Shown here: positions 37,315 to 46,501 of the stretch, piece after piece | How the letters are laid out: the number at the start of each line of letters is the position of its first letter | Numbering within the stretch: position 1 is the first letter of the stretch | Origin: Bacillota bacterium | Lineage (GTDB): Bacteria; Bacillota; Clostridia; Lachnospirales; Lachnospiraceae | Assembly: GCA_023437365.1 (NCBI GenBank) | Contig: JAEZGK010000073.1 | Span: 112,776 to 176,775 of the forward strand | Direction: 5' to 3' | Length of the DNA: 64,000 nucleotides | Notes under the pieces: generated by a model | The model's database searches: none | What the model was told of the DNA's origin: nothing | What the model saw: only the letters and a program-made list of their open reading frames with translations | Position numbers and translations under genes: made by a program

Positions 37315-38601
37315 ATGGGACATAATTCTTACAATCCTTTTGAAACAGCGCAAATTCAATTTGACAATGTAGCAGACAAGCTGGATTTAGATCAGGCTAC
37401 TCGTCAACTGCTTCGTCAGCCAAGTCGTGAATATCATTTTACGATTCCGGTAAAAATGGATGATGGAACAACGAAGGTCTTTAATGGTTACCGTATTCAG
37501 CATAATGATGCCAGAGGACCGGCAAAAGGCGGAATTCGCTTCCATCCACAAGAAACCATTGATACCATCAGAGCACTTTCTATGTGGATGACATGGAAAT
37601 GTGCAGTAGTAGATATTCCTCTGGGAGGGGGCAAAGGTGGTGTAATCTGTGACCCGCATAACCTTTCTTTAGGTGAGCAGGAGAGATTATGTCGCGGTTT
37701 TATAAGACAAGTTGCCAAAAACATCGGTCCTATAGCTGATGTACCTGCACCGGATGTAATGACGAATGGGCAGCATATGCTATGGATGATGGATGAATAT
37801 GAAGCAATTCATGGCGGACATTATCCCGGAGTAATCACCGGCAAACCGGTGGGAATGGGTGGTTCCCTGGGTAGAACGGAAGCTACCGGTTATGGCGTAG
37901 TTTATACACTTAGAGAGGCACTAAAGAAACTGAACATTGACATTACAACCAGTACTGCGAGCATTCAGGGGTTTGGTAATGTTGCAGAATATGCGGCACG
38001 TCTTTACAGCAGTTTAGGCGGTAAGGTAGTGGCGATTTCATGTTGGGATAATAAGGATAAAAATTCTTATACGTTCCGTAATCTTCAGGGACTTGATATC
38101 GACAAGATGGTTGGCATTAAGGATTCCTTTGGTACGATTGACAAAGTTAAAGCTGTTGAGCTTGGGTGTGAGGTTCTTCCCGGTGAGGATTGGATTTCTC
38201 AGGATGTAGATATTCTTCTTCCCTGCGCATTAGAGAATCAGATTACACCTACTGCCTTTGCAAAGATCAGCAATCAGGTAAAAGTAATCTGTGAGGGAGC
38301 GAACGGTCCTACAACACCAGATTGTGATGAACTGATTAAGGCAAAGAATATCTATCTTATTCCGGACTTCTTATGTAATGCCGGTGGCGTAACCTGCAGT
38401 TACTTTGAACAAATACAATGTAATATGAATTATTTCTGGTCAAAGGAAGAAGTTCTTGAGAAATTGGATTACAAAATGACCAGTGCATTCGAGGCAGTAC
38501 ATAATCTTGCGAAAGAAAAAGGCTTATATATGAGAGATGCAGCTTATGTAATTGCAATTAATCGTGTTGCAGAAGCAGTTAAGCTTCGTGGCTGGATATA
38601 A
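37315..38601 (+). CDS. gdhA: NAD(P)-dependent glutamate dehydrogenase
   Basis: A 428-residue enzyme of the Glu/Leu/Phe/Val dehydrogenase family. Active-site sequence is visible: GPAKGGIRFHP, WKCAVVDIPLGGGKGGV with the catalytic Lys, and PAPDVMT. The Rossmann part shows IQGFGNVAEYAA. The length fits the hexameric clostridial type. CTAAGGAG precedes the ATG. It is monocistronic with a terminator at 38610. It links 2-oxoglutarate and ammonia to glutamate in either direction. Confidence 0.93.
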   Translation: MGHNSYNPFETAQIQFDNVADKLDLDQATRQLLRQPSREYHFTIPVKMDDGTTKVFNGYRIQHNDARGPAKGGIRFHPQETIDTIRALSMWMTWKCAVVDIPLGGGKGGVICDPHNLSLGEQERLCRGFIRQVAKNIGPIADVPAPDVMTNGQHMLWMMDEYEAIHGGHYPGVITGKPVGMGGSLGRTEATGYGVVYTLREALKKLNIDITTSTASIQGFGNVAEYAARLYSSLGGKVVAISCWDNKDKNSYTFRNLQGLDIDKMVGIKDSFGTIDKVKAVELGCEVLPGEDWISQDVDILLPCALENQITPTAFAKISNQVKVICEGANGPTTPDCDELIKAKNIYLIPDFLCNAGGVTCSYFEQIQCNMNYFWSKEEVLEKLDYKMTSAFEAVHNLAKEKGLYMRDAAYVIAINRVAEAVKLRGWI

Positions 38602-38609
38602 TAATTACT

Positions 38610-38647
38610 TTTTAGACTATATGCTTTATGATATAGTCTAAAATTTT
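38610..38647 (+). terminator. gdhA terminator
   Basis: A perfect 13-bp inverted repeat (38610-38622 with 38631-38643), 8-base loop, then TTTT. Confidence 0.88.
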
Positions 38648-38699
38648 ACTAGGATTGTATTATGTCTTTGTTATTAAAAAATATCAGGGGATGTTGAAT

Positions 38700-41600
38700 A
38701 TGGATCGATTTAGAAATCAAGACAAGAATGTCTTGGTAGAAAGAGCGAAAGAATTGGAATGCTTTTATCTGGTGGATGAGGCCCTCACTATCCCTTCTCT
38801 TCAGGATAGTCTGTTAAAGGTCACAGAAGTAACGCCGGTGGGTTTCCACGATTATAAAGACTGCTCGGTTTGCATCGTATTGGATGGGCAGGTCTATGCT
38901 ACGAAGCCAATCATAACAGAAGGTTATATATTGCATTCCGAGATTATGCTGAATGGAGTCTCCCGTGGATATATAAATGCGATGTATCCTCAGAAAATTT
39001 CATTCGATGCAGATTTCATCTTTCTTCCGGAAGAGCAGAGACTACTTGATTCTGTTGCCAACCGTATTGCGGAACGACTTTATAAAAATTTCCAGCTGAG
39101 CAATCGATTTCGAGGAGACTGGGAAGCAATAATCACATTACTACAGCATACTGATCAGGATATGCTCCTTTATGTATGTGAAAAAATGATTGCCCTTCTT
39201 GCCAGAACTAACCCTAATCTACTGAATGATATTTTTGATACAATGGAATGGAAAAGATATAGAATTCAAGGTGAAATTAATTTTCCGTTAGAAACCTTAC
39301 CGGCTTTTGATGTTACTCGCCTAAGTCAGATTTTATTCTCCCATGCCAGCGCCTGTCTGGAAGATGATTGCATATATAATTACATCAATCTATGGATTTA
39401 TCAGGGGAAAACCTATGAGCTTATTAAAAAAATCGATAAGAAGGATATTGATGTAAAAGATATTACCCATGCATTGTCTCAATATATGAATGCAGTCAGG
39501 GGTAATGATATGGTAAGTGAGGCTACGAAAAGATGGCTTACAGTGGAGCTTATACAGAGATTCTTGACTGATAAACCGTCAATGATAACAAATGCCCAAA
39601 AGTATATATCCATCGAAGCACTTTGTAACCTTCTCGATAATGTGATTTGTTCTCCGAAAAGTATTGGGAAAATAGGGGGGAAGGGGACCGGCTTCTTTAT
39701 TGCAAATCAGATTATAGCCTCCCATGTGCAGGAGAATCCGGAGTTTTCCAAAATCAAAATTCCCCGGACCTGGTATATTTCCTCCGATGAATTGTCTAAT
39801 CTGATTAAACGTAATGGTTTGGATGAATTAAACGAGCATAAATACCGGGACATGATAGAGATAAGGACCAGCTATCCAAGAATCATACAAATGTTGAAGA
39901 ATTCTAAGTTTTCTTCCTACATATTAAATGAGCTTGGACAAATATTAGAGAGCTGTGAAAACAAGCCCTTGATTATCCGATCCTCAAGCTTATTGGAAGA
40001 TCAAGTGGATACGTCTTTTTCCGGAAAATATAAAAGCCTATTCATAACCAATGTAGGGACAAAAGCAGAGCGACAGCAACAGTTGGTAGAGGGTATTCTA
40101 GAAGTGTATGCTTCATTGTATAATCCGGATTCGATCCAATATCGAAAAGAGCGAAATTTAATCGATTGTTCGGAGCAAATGGGTATTATGATTCAAGAAG
40201 TGGTAGGGACGAGGGTTGGACCATTCTTCTTCCCGCTCTATTCCGGAGTTGCTTTTAGTAATAATGAGCTCAGGTGGTCCCCCAGAATTAAGCGGGAGGA
40301 CGGTTTGCTACGAATGGTAATGGGATTAGGTACCAGAGCGGTGGACCGGATCGGGGATGATTATCCGATTCTGATATCACCAGGACAGCCTAACCTTATG
40401 GTTAATCGGACAGCCGTCGATTTATTAAAGTATTCACCACAGAAGATGGATGTGCTGGATGTAGAAAATAATCGATTTTTAACGCTTCCGATCTCTCAAG
40501 TGATCAAAGAATATGGAAGTCAAATTCCTTATATTAATCATGTTGCTTCTGTATTAAAAGAAGATATACAGGTAGGGGTGAATTCGCTGGTGACGGACTT
40601 TAAGTCAGAGGAGTTTGTCATTACCTTTGATCATCTGATTAGAAATACTTCCATGATAAAACAAATACAGTCTATGCTAGTCCTGTTAAAAGAAAAATTA
40701 GGGTACCCTGTTGATGTTGAATTTGCCAGTGACGGGGAATACCTTTACTTGCTGCAATGCCGTCCACAAAGCAGAAATTACGATGATAAGCCGGTAGCAA
40801 TTCCGCCGGACATTCCTCGTCAAAAGACAATTTTTACAGCAGACAAATATATCTCCAATGGCAAGGTTACCGGGATTAAAACAGTAGTCTATGTGGACCC
40901 TGTGGAGTATAAAGCATTAGAGAAGTATCAGGATATAGCAAATGTTGCATCTACAATTAGCTACATTAACAGTATCCTTCCTCGTAAAAGCTTTATATTA
41001 ATGGGCCCGGGACGATGGGGAAGTCGTGGTGATGTTAAGCTTGGTGTTCCGGTTGCTTATTCAGATATTAATAATACAGCCATGCTTATTGAAATAGCCG
41101 AGAAAGAGTCAAAGTTTCAGCCGGAGCTTTCGTTTGGAACTCATTTTTTTCAGGATCTGGTAGAAGAAAACATTAAATACCTTCCCCTCTATCCAGAAGA
41201 CAGTCAGGTTATATTTAATAAACCATTTTTCTACAACAATAAAAATTCCTTGGCAGATATGGTCCAGTCCTATGCATATTTAAGTAATGTGGTTAAAGTA
41301 ATACAAGTGGAAGACACCTGCTCCAATAAAGAATTGGTGATCTTGATGAGCGCTGATTTAGAAAAAGCGATAGCCTACCTTGAGTCTCCATCAAAACTTA
41401 TTGATACGACCAATCTGGAGCAGAAAGAAACAGAGAGTATAGAGGGAAATCAGGAGGATTATGGCTGGAAATGGCGACATTATATGGCGGAGCAAATAGC
41501 AGCGGAAATGGACATGTATGCTTTTGGGGTGAAGGGAATCTATCTCTTCGGAAGTACAAATAACTGTTCCGCAAGGTGTAACAGTGATATTGATCTGATC

Positions 41601-41825
41601 CTTCACATTGATAGTACCGAAGAGCAAAAAGAGCGGCTGTCTCACTGGCTCCAGGGCTGGAGCATGGCTTTGTCACAAATGAATTATCTGAAAAGTGGAT
41701 ATCAGTCCAAAGGTCTTTTAGACATTCATTATGTTACGGATCAGGATATTTTAGAGGAAACCTCTTATGCCATCAAAATAAACTCTGCTTATGATCCTGT
41801 GTTTCCCCTTCGTATCAGAGAATAG
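38700..41825 (+). CDS. PEP/pyruvate-binding (PPDK N-like) protein with C-terminal nucleotidyltransferase domain
   Basis: A 1041-residue protein. The central part (about 310-690) is an ATP-grasp-like PEP/pyruvate-binding domain: KIGGKGTGFF, LIIRSSSLLEDQVDTSFSG, MVMGLGTRAVDR and the closing LLQCRPQSR. The swivelling phosphohistidine domain and the PEP-binding barrel of PPDK/PEP synthase are not visible. About 690-930 is a domain I do not recognise (MGPGRWGSRGD). Residues ~940-1041 are a nucleotidyltransferase fold: LFGSTNNCSARCNSDIDLIL with the DxD metal site. ATG 38700 follows AGGGG; the frame is open upstream to TTG 38655. It may phosphorylate or nucleotidylate a partner, perhaps in nitrogen or carbon control; this is a guess. 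Confidence 0.72.
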   Translation: MDRFRNQDKNVLVERAKELECFYLVDEALTIPSLQDSLLKVTEVTPVGFHDYKDCSVCIVLDGQVYATKPIITEGYILHSEIMLNGVSRGYINAMYPQKISFDADFIFLPEEQRLLDSVANRIAERLYKNFQLSNRFRGDWEAIITLLQHTDQDMLLYVCEKMIALLARTNPNLLNDIFDTMEWKRYRIQGEINFPLETLPAFDVTRLSQILFSHASACLEDDCIYNYINLWIYQGKTYELIKKIDKKDIDVKDITHALSQYMNAVRGNDMVSEATKRWLTVELIQRFLTDKPSMITNAQKYISIEALCNLLDNVICSPKSIGKIGGKGTGFFIANQIIASHVQENPEFSKIKIPRTWYISSDELSNLIKRNGLDELNEHKYRDMIEIRTSYPRIIQMLKNSKFSSYILNELGQILESCENKPLIIRSSSLLEDQVDTSFSGKYKSLFITNVGTKAERQQQLVEGILEVYASLYNPDSIQYRKERNLIDCSEQMGIMIQEVVGTRVGPFFFPLYSGVAFSNNELRWSPRIKREDGLLRMVMGLGTRAVDRIGDDYPILISPGQPNLMVNRTAVDLLKYSPQKMDVLDVENNRFLTLPISQVIKEYGSQIPYINHVASVLKEDIQVGVNSLVTDFKSEEFVITFDHLIRNTSMIKQIQSMLVLLKEKLGYPVDVEFASDGEYLYLLQCRPQSRNYDDKPVAIPPDIPRQKTIFTADKYISNGKVTGIKTVVYVDPVEYKALEKYQDIANVASTISYINSILPRKSFILMGPGRWGSRGDVKLGVPVAYSDINNTAMLIEIAEKESKFQPELSFGTHFFQDLVEENIKYLPLYPEDSQVIFNKPFFYNNKNSLADMVQSYAYLSNVVKVIQVEDTCSNKELVILMSADLEKAIAYLESPSKLIDTTNLEQKETESIEGNQEDYGWKWRHYMAEQIAAEMDMYAFGVKGIYLFGSTNNCSARCNSDIDLILHIDSTEEQKERLSHWLQGWSMALSQMNYLKSGYQSKGLLDIHYVTDQDILEETSYAIKINSAYDPVFPLRIRE

Positions 41826-41837
41826 ATTTTTCAATTG

Positions 41838-41865
41838 GCGAATTTGTGCTGCGGCGCAAATTCGC
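41838..41865 (+). terminator. hairpin after the PEP-binding/nucleotidyltransferase gene
   Basis: GCGAATTTG (41838-41846) pairs with CAAATTCGC (41857-41865). It lacks a clear T-run, so termination strength is uncertain. Confidence 0.5.
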
Positions 41866-41929
41866 AGTACTTTGGCAGCATGAACGATTAGTGTAAGTTT
41901 GGTTCAAATTTGATGAAGTAAAGGAATTA

Positions 41930-42157
41930 TCAAAGGAATTTGATGATAGCAAGAACCTTCCGACAATTAAGGAAATGAAGCAAAGCTCTCAGAAAAGTTT
42001 GCATCAGAGAATTATTCTGGTCCGGTTGATGGTCATTACTTGAATACGCTGTTTGATGCGGGTTTGAGAAAAATAAGGTCAAGATTTACAACCAACCTAC
42101 GACAAAATAATAAAGTAAATTTGAAAGGATCTCTTGGAAACAGGGGATTCTTTTTTG
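41930..42157 (+). repeat. degenerate repeat element with terminator, copy 3
   Basis: This is the longest copy of the element also seen at 36720. Two overlapping frames, joined by one frameshift near 41990, would read EFDDSKNLPTIKEMK and then GHYLNTLFDAGLRKI. The pattern recalls the small repeat domain found in homing-endonuclease-type proteins, but this is only a resemblance. It ends with the hairpin AGGATCTC (42126-42133) and GGGATTCT (42144-42151) and a T-run. Confidence 0.5.
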
Positions 42158-42250
42158 TCAGAAAAAGAAATAATAGTGAGCATCGTCCTGTAATGCAGAG
42201 ATACAGGAATTTGTGAAATGAAGCATAATATTGGTATGCTTGTGAAAGCA

Positions 42251-42325
42251 GAGCCGTATACGAGACCCGTACGTACGGTTCGTTGAGAAGGAAATAATTC
42301 TTAGCAATTATTTAATCTACTCAAT
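42251..42325 (+). mobile_element. 3' end of a group II intron (domains V and VI)
   Basis: Domain V is recognisable at 42251-42281: GAGCCGTA pairs with TACGGTTC, a second short stem TACG/CGTA closes the tip, and the two-base CG bulge is in place. Domain VI follows: TTGAGAAGG, the stem AAATAATT/AATTATTT, and the end CTACTCAAT, as usual for the bacterial 3' splice region. No reverse transcriptase or earlier domains are present, so this is a truncated remnant. Confidence 0.72.
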
Positions 42326-42342
42326 TCATAATCATATTTATA

Positions 42343-42369
42343 AGTGTGAAGATAAGGCATCTTCACACT
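42343..42369. repeat. perfect hairpin downstream of the intron remnant
   Basis: AGTGTGAAGAT (42343-42353) and its complement (42359-42369), 11 bp with a 5-base loop. No T-run on either strand. Confidence 0.5.
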
Positions 42370-42461
42370 ATGGAAGAACTGCGAATGCTCGCAACGTGAA
42401 TTTATAATGCATAAACTCACGCTTATGGTGCTCGTTTCTTGTTCTTCTCAGATTATTTGAA

Positions 42462-42478
42462 ATGCCGCTTTGCGGCAT
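42462..42478 (-). terminator. possible terminator of the DeoR-type gene
   Basis: ATGCCGC/GCGGCAT with a three-base loop, followed on the minus strand by TTTC. It is 117 bases past the stop codon of the minus-strand regulator. Confidence 0.4.
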
Positions 42479-42594
42479 CATGCCTTGAAGTGTGATATAT
42501 CATAATCAGTATTATGTTATCTATGTAATAATAGGGCATTTATTCTTTAAGTAGTTGTACACTATGAATTTTATAATGGAGCCGTAAATCTGGT

Positions 42595-43359
42595 TCAAAC
42601 AAGTATAACATCGACCCCCATCTCCCTAAGCTGATTAATTGTTTCTGGACGTGCTTCTTTTCCGGTAATTATTGTATTAACCTCATTAATATTACATGTA
42701 TTAATAAATGCAATCGTCTCAAATTTTGTATGGTCACAAAGGACGATTACTTTTTTTGCTGATCTCATCAAGGATTTCTTAACGGATATTTCCTCGATAT
42801 TATAGTTCATGCAGCCGTGTGCAATATCTATTGCATCGACGCTCAGGAATAGGGTGTCGGCATGAATTTGATTAATCACCACTTCAGAAAAATAACCGAT
42901 AAGGGTATTAAACCTTTTTCGCTGGACACCGCCTATGACCAAAAGAGTAATATTTTGCATATTACTCAGCTCGTTTGCTATAAACAGGTCATAGGTTGCC
43001 ACCATAAGGGATTCAAAACCATTAAATAATCGGGCAAGTTCAATGGTGGTAGTACCGGAATCTAAAAGTACCGTATCTCGCTCATTAACATATTGAAGCG
43101 CGGCCTTTGCAATGCGTTGCTTTTCCTCTAGTTGAGAGTCACGACGTAATTCAAGCGGTGGTTCGTGAGAAATGCTTTTATTAAGGGATACGGCACCTCC
43201 CCGTATTCTTAGAATCTGATGCATCTTCTCAAGTTCACATAGATCGCGATGTACTGTTGAACGAGATATTCCTAATTTGCTTACTATATCATCAACTCCC
43301 ATAAAACCATTTTGATTAATAGCATTGGTAATTCGCTCATAACGTTCCATCTGCAGCAT
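42595..43359 (-). CDS. DeoR-family transcriptional repressor
   Basis: A 254-residue protein, the only clear minus-strand gene in the window. The winged helix is at about residues 5-58 (SKLGISRSTVHRDLCELEK and ILRIRGGAV). The C-terminal sugar-phosphate sensor has LLDSGTTTIELAR and LVIGGVQRKRF. AGGAGG lies nine bases before the ATG on the minus strand. It is transcribed away from the catabolic operon that begins at 44256, and the shared upstream region (43360-44255) probably holds its operators. Members usually respond to a phosphorylated sugar, which fits the kinase in the operon. Confidence 0.88.
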   Translation of the reverse strand: MLQMERYERITNAINQNGFMGVDDIVSKLGISRSTVHRDLCELEKMHQILRIRGGAVSLNKSISHEPPLELRRDSQLEEKQRIAKAALQYVNERDTVLLDSGTTTIELARLFNGFESLMVATYDLFIANELSNMQNITLLVIGGVQRKRFNTLIGYFSEVVINQIHADTLFLSVDAIDIAHGCMNYNIEEISVKKSLMRSAKKVIVLCDHTKFETIAFINTCNINEVNTIITGKEARPETINQLREMGVDVILV

Positions 43360-43727
43360 TGTGTAATAACCTCCTATATTGTGGGCAGTTCATTACTTCA
43401 TAATGCTATACCCTTACTTATAACTGTTACCTTAATATGAATTAATATGTACGTATATGATATACTCATTGACCTCATAATACGTCTTATGTTATTCATA
43501 TAATTATAATATGGTTGTTTGAATAAGTCAATCAATAATGATACATTATGACATAATAAAAAATATAAGTACTCATACATTGAGTAAATATTTCATGAAA
43601 ACAACATGATTAATAAAAGGATGGAATCGGCACAATTACTGATACTCTGGTGTCAATAATGATAAGAACATGGCTTTTATGATGCATTGTGAATTGATTG
43701 AAAATGAGACAAAAAGAGAATATAATA

Positions 43728-43844
43728 AAATTAAATGAAACATATTAAAAAATACATAGACGAAGCACAATAGCCTGACCTTTGCTGCTATAAGAGTAAA
43801 AGAACCCGTCAACCCTAAGAAATAAAAGGGGATGGCGGGTTTTT
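43728..43844 (+). promoter_or_regulatory. degenerate duplicate of the operon promoter followed by a terminator
   Basis: Bases 43728-43773 repeat 44000-44046 (AAATTAAATGAAACATATT and a later CACAATAG) but with a weakened -35. Some 30 bases later AACCCGTCA (43803-43811) pairs with TGGCGGGTT (43833-43841), followed by TTTTT. If transcribed it would give a short, about 70-base RNA. It may be a dead copy or a small regulatory transcript. Confidence 0.45.
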
Positions 43845-43999
43845 GGTTTGTTACAGCCTTTCTTCGTGTGTTGCATAGATATTCCGTTCTCATGATTGGA
43901 TTAGTTTGGATCTTTAAAGACTCGTGAGCTATAACTAAAAATGGTAGATAATGGCATAAATGGAAAATGACACAAGATGATACATAATATAACATGATG

Positions 44000-44046
44000 A
44001 AATTAAATGAAACATATTGACAAATTATATAGTCGGAGTACAATAG
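44000..44046 (+). promoter_or_regulatory. promoter of the catabolic operon
   Basis: TTGACA (44017-44022), 16-base spacer, TACAAT (44039-44044). The preceding AAATTAAATGAAACAT is repeated at 43729 and is a candidate DeoR operator. The leader of about 210 bases before the first gene shows no clear riboswitch. Confidence 0.65.
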
Positions 44047-44255
44047 AAAATAGATAAAAACACGATATGAATTGACGGCCAAACAGTTCAATATCGGGAA
44101 AATGCGCATTATGAATACATTTAAATCAAATTTATTGTGCAAAATTACTAATGATAGGATGTATATTCAATGCGTCAAATAGGCTCAAAACAACCCAATA
44201 ATAGCAAAAACTAGTAGGGATTGTCTCAAATTCTTTATTTCAGAGGAGGAATGTA

Positions 44256-45575
44256 ATGTCTAGGAACGAGATTTTAAGCTATCTGGATGATAAACAGAAT
44301 GAGATTATTGATTTTTTAAAGAAATTGATCAGTATTAATTCTGTTAACGGGTCGGAGGATACAGAAAGCGGAAAGGAACTGGAGATACAGAATTTTCTAG
44401 CCGACTATTTGACAAAAGAAGGTTTCACGGTTGACATGTTCACAGCTGATGATAAAGGTGTCCGTCCAAATATCTGTGCTACGCTCCCTGGTAAAATTAG
44501 GGATGCAAAAAAGAGTTTGATTTTCTCCGCACACGTGGATACTGTACCGGTGACAGAGTTGGAGAAATGGCATGTTGATCCCTTTAATGAAGGCGAAGTT
44601 GATGGAAAAATATATGGTCGCGGAGCTAATGATATGAAAGGGGGAGTTGCAGCAGCAATTTGGGCGGCTAAGGCTATCAAGGATTGTGCAGTTGATCTGA
44701 ACGGAGACGTAATACTTATGCTCTCCTGCGGTGAAGAGTCTGCGGAAGGAGATACTATTGGTACACGAGCTTGCGTTAAGCGCGGTTATCACGCACCGTT
44801 TGCAGTCGTATGCGAACCGACGAGCGTGGAAATCCATACATCCACAGCTAGTCTGATGTGCTTTGAGCTAATAATTCCGGGAAAAGCAATTCACACATGC
44901 TGCCGAAATCAGGTCATTTTCCCGCAAAGCATCTATCAGGACAGCGGTAGTACGGTTGGCGTGGACGCAGTTGAAAAAGCACTTCCATTCCTTGAATTCT
45001 TCTATCGACTTGAAAAAGAGTGGAATCATAGGTGGAAAGGAACATCGGTAGGAACCGGAGGAAAGCCCGGTCACGATACGCAAGGAATAGGCGCCTTCAA
45101 CATCAACCCGTCGTTTGTGGAAGCGGGTACTTATATCGCGTCTGTTGCGGGCAGTTTAAAGGTTACTTATGCGGTTTGGCATCCGGCGGAGGTGACGGCA
45201 GAGGATATCCTTAAGGAAATCCGAGAAAGGGTAGCAGCATTGGCACAGACAGATGATTGGCTCAGAGAGAATCCACCGATAGTGAATGGTCCTGTTTCAC
45301 AGCTTTGGCCTGGATTTATAACTGATGAAAACAGCGAGCAAGTGATAACTCTTAAAAAATCATATCAGGAAGCACTTGGCAAAGAGGCTGTTATATCTGG
45401 CTTCCGTGCTGTCTGCGATGGCACATTCTTGGCTGATGAAGGGATTACATCTGTAGTATGTGGACCGGGAGCGATTAATGATGGTGGACATGGTTATAAC
45501 GAATTTGTTCGTCGCAGTGAAGTAATCAATGCAGCAAAAGTATATACAAGCTTTATATATGATTGGTGCAAGTAA
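44256..45575 (+). CDS. M20-family metallopeptidase/amidohydrolase (ArgE/DapE type)
   Basis: A 439-residue enzyme with the M20 metal centre: SAHVDT (His93, Asp95), GRGANDMKGG (Asp126) and CGEESAEGD (Glu160 as catalytic base, Glu161). The lid domain is in the middle. These enzymes hydrolyse amide bonds of N-acylated amino acids or small peptides. GAGGAGGAATG lies before the ATG. It is the first gene of the long operon, so the imported compound probably contains an amide that this enzyme or the amidase at 50294 opens. Confidence 0.88.
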   Translation: MSRNEILSYLDDKQNEIIDFLKKLISINSVNGSEDTESGKELEIQNFLADYLTKEGFTVDMFTADDKGVRPNICATLPGKIRDAKKSLIFSAHVDTVPVTELEKWHVDPFNEGEVDGKIYGRGANDMKGGVAAAIWAAKAIKDCAVDLNGDVILMLSCGEESAEGDTIGTRACVKRGYHAPFAVVCEPTSVEIHTSTASLMCFELIIPGKAIHTCCRNQVIFPQSIYQDSGSTVGVDAVEKALPFLEFFYRLEKEWNHRWKGTSVGTGGKPGHDTQGIGAFNINPSFVEAGTYIASVAGSLKVTYAVWHPAEVTAEDILKEIRERVAALAQTDDWLRENPPIVNGPVSQLWPGFITDENSEQVITLKKSYQEALGKEAVISGFRAVCDGTFLADEGITSVVCGPGAINDGGHGYNEFVRRSEVINAAKVYTSFIYDWCK

Positions 45576-45650
45576 TGATTTATTTTAATCGGGATACATA
45601 TGTTTCAATGCAATATTTAGATTAAATTCCAAAAGTGGAGAGGTGATCCA

Positions 45651-46472
45651 ATGCCAGAATACTCAATTAAAGTTCGTAATCTAGAGAAAGTATACCACCA
45701 ACAGACCGGCGACTTCCGTTTGAAGGACATCAATATTGACGTAGAAAATCATCAGTTTATTACAATTCTAGGACCGAGTGGTTGCGGTAAGAGCGTGTTA
45801 CTGAATCTATTGTGTGGTATAGAAAAACCGACATCCGGTACTATTGAATTTAACGGCAAAATCTTCGATACCGGAGTTCCTGCATCATTCAGAAAGAATT
45901 TCGGTTTTGCGTTTCAAGAGGATAATTTGCTTGACTGGCGGACCGTAGAAAACAATCTAATGTTTTCCATGGAATGCTTCCGGCTTAAGAAGAAGTTGGA
46001 TTGTGCAGCGAGAGTCGACGAGGTTCTACACCTGGTCGGATTGGAAAAGTTTAAGACGGCTTATCCGCATGAACTCTCTGGAGGCATGAAGCAGCGTGTC
46101 GTTTTTGCTCGTGCGCTGATGCACGACCCCGATATTCTCCTACTGGATCAGCCCTTTGGTGCGCTGGATGCGATCACAAGAAAAATCCTGAATTATGAAT
46201 TGCATAATATCTGGAAAACAACAAAAAAGACAGTAATTATGGTTACTAACAGTGTGGAAGAAGCACTTTTACTTTCATCTAAAGCTATATTTTTATGCAA
46301 GAATCCGGATGCAACCATTAAAACTCAGGTTGAGATTGACATTCCTGTGGAGGAAAGAGGAGCAAATATAACGGAATACTCTGGATATGCAAAGCTGAAA
46401 GAGAAAATGGATTGTTTGGTGCATAACCTGAATATTTCTACTGGAAATAGTCAGGGAAGTGTAGAAGTTTAA
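45651..46472 (+). CDS. ABC transporter ATPase 1 (SsuB/TauB type)
   Basis: A 273-residue ATPase with Walker A GPSGCGKSVLLN, the signature LSGGMKQRVVFARAL and Walker B ILLLDQPFGALD. In Walker B the usual acidic Glu after Asp is replaced by Gln (LLLDQP), so catalysis by this subunit may be impaired. GAGAGGTGA precedes the ATG. It pairs with the permease at 46502. Confidence 0.88.
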   Translation: MPEYSIKVRNLEKVYHQQTGDFRLKDINIDVENHQFITILGPSGCGKSVLLNLLCGIEKPTSGTIEFNGKIFDTGVPASFRKNFGFAFQEDNLLDWRTVENNLMFSMECFRLKKKLDCAARVDEVLHLVGLEKFKTAYPHELSGGMKQRVVFARALMHDPDILLLDQPFGALDAITRKILNYELHNIWKTTKKTVIMVTNSVEEALLLSSKAIFLCKNPDATIKTQVEIDIPVEERGANITEYSGYAKLKEKMDCLVHNLNISTGNSQGSVEV

Positions 46473-46501
46473 CACTAAATGGTATTTGAGAGGTGATTAT
46501 A

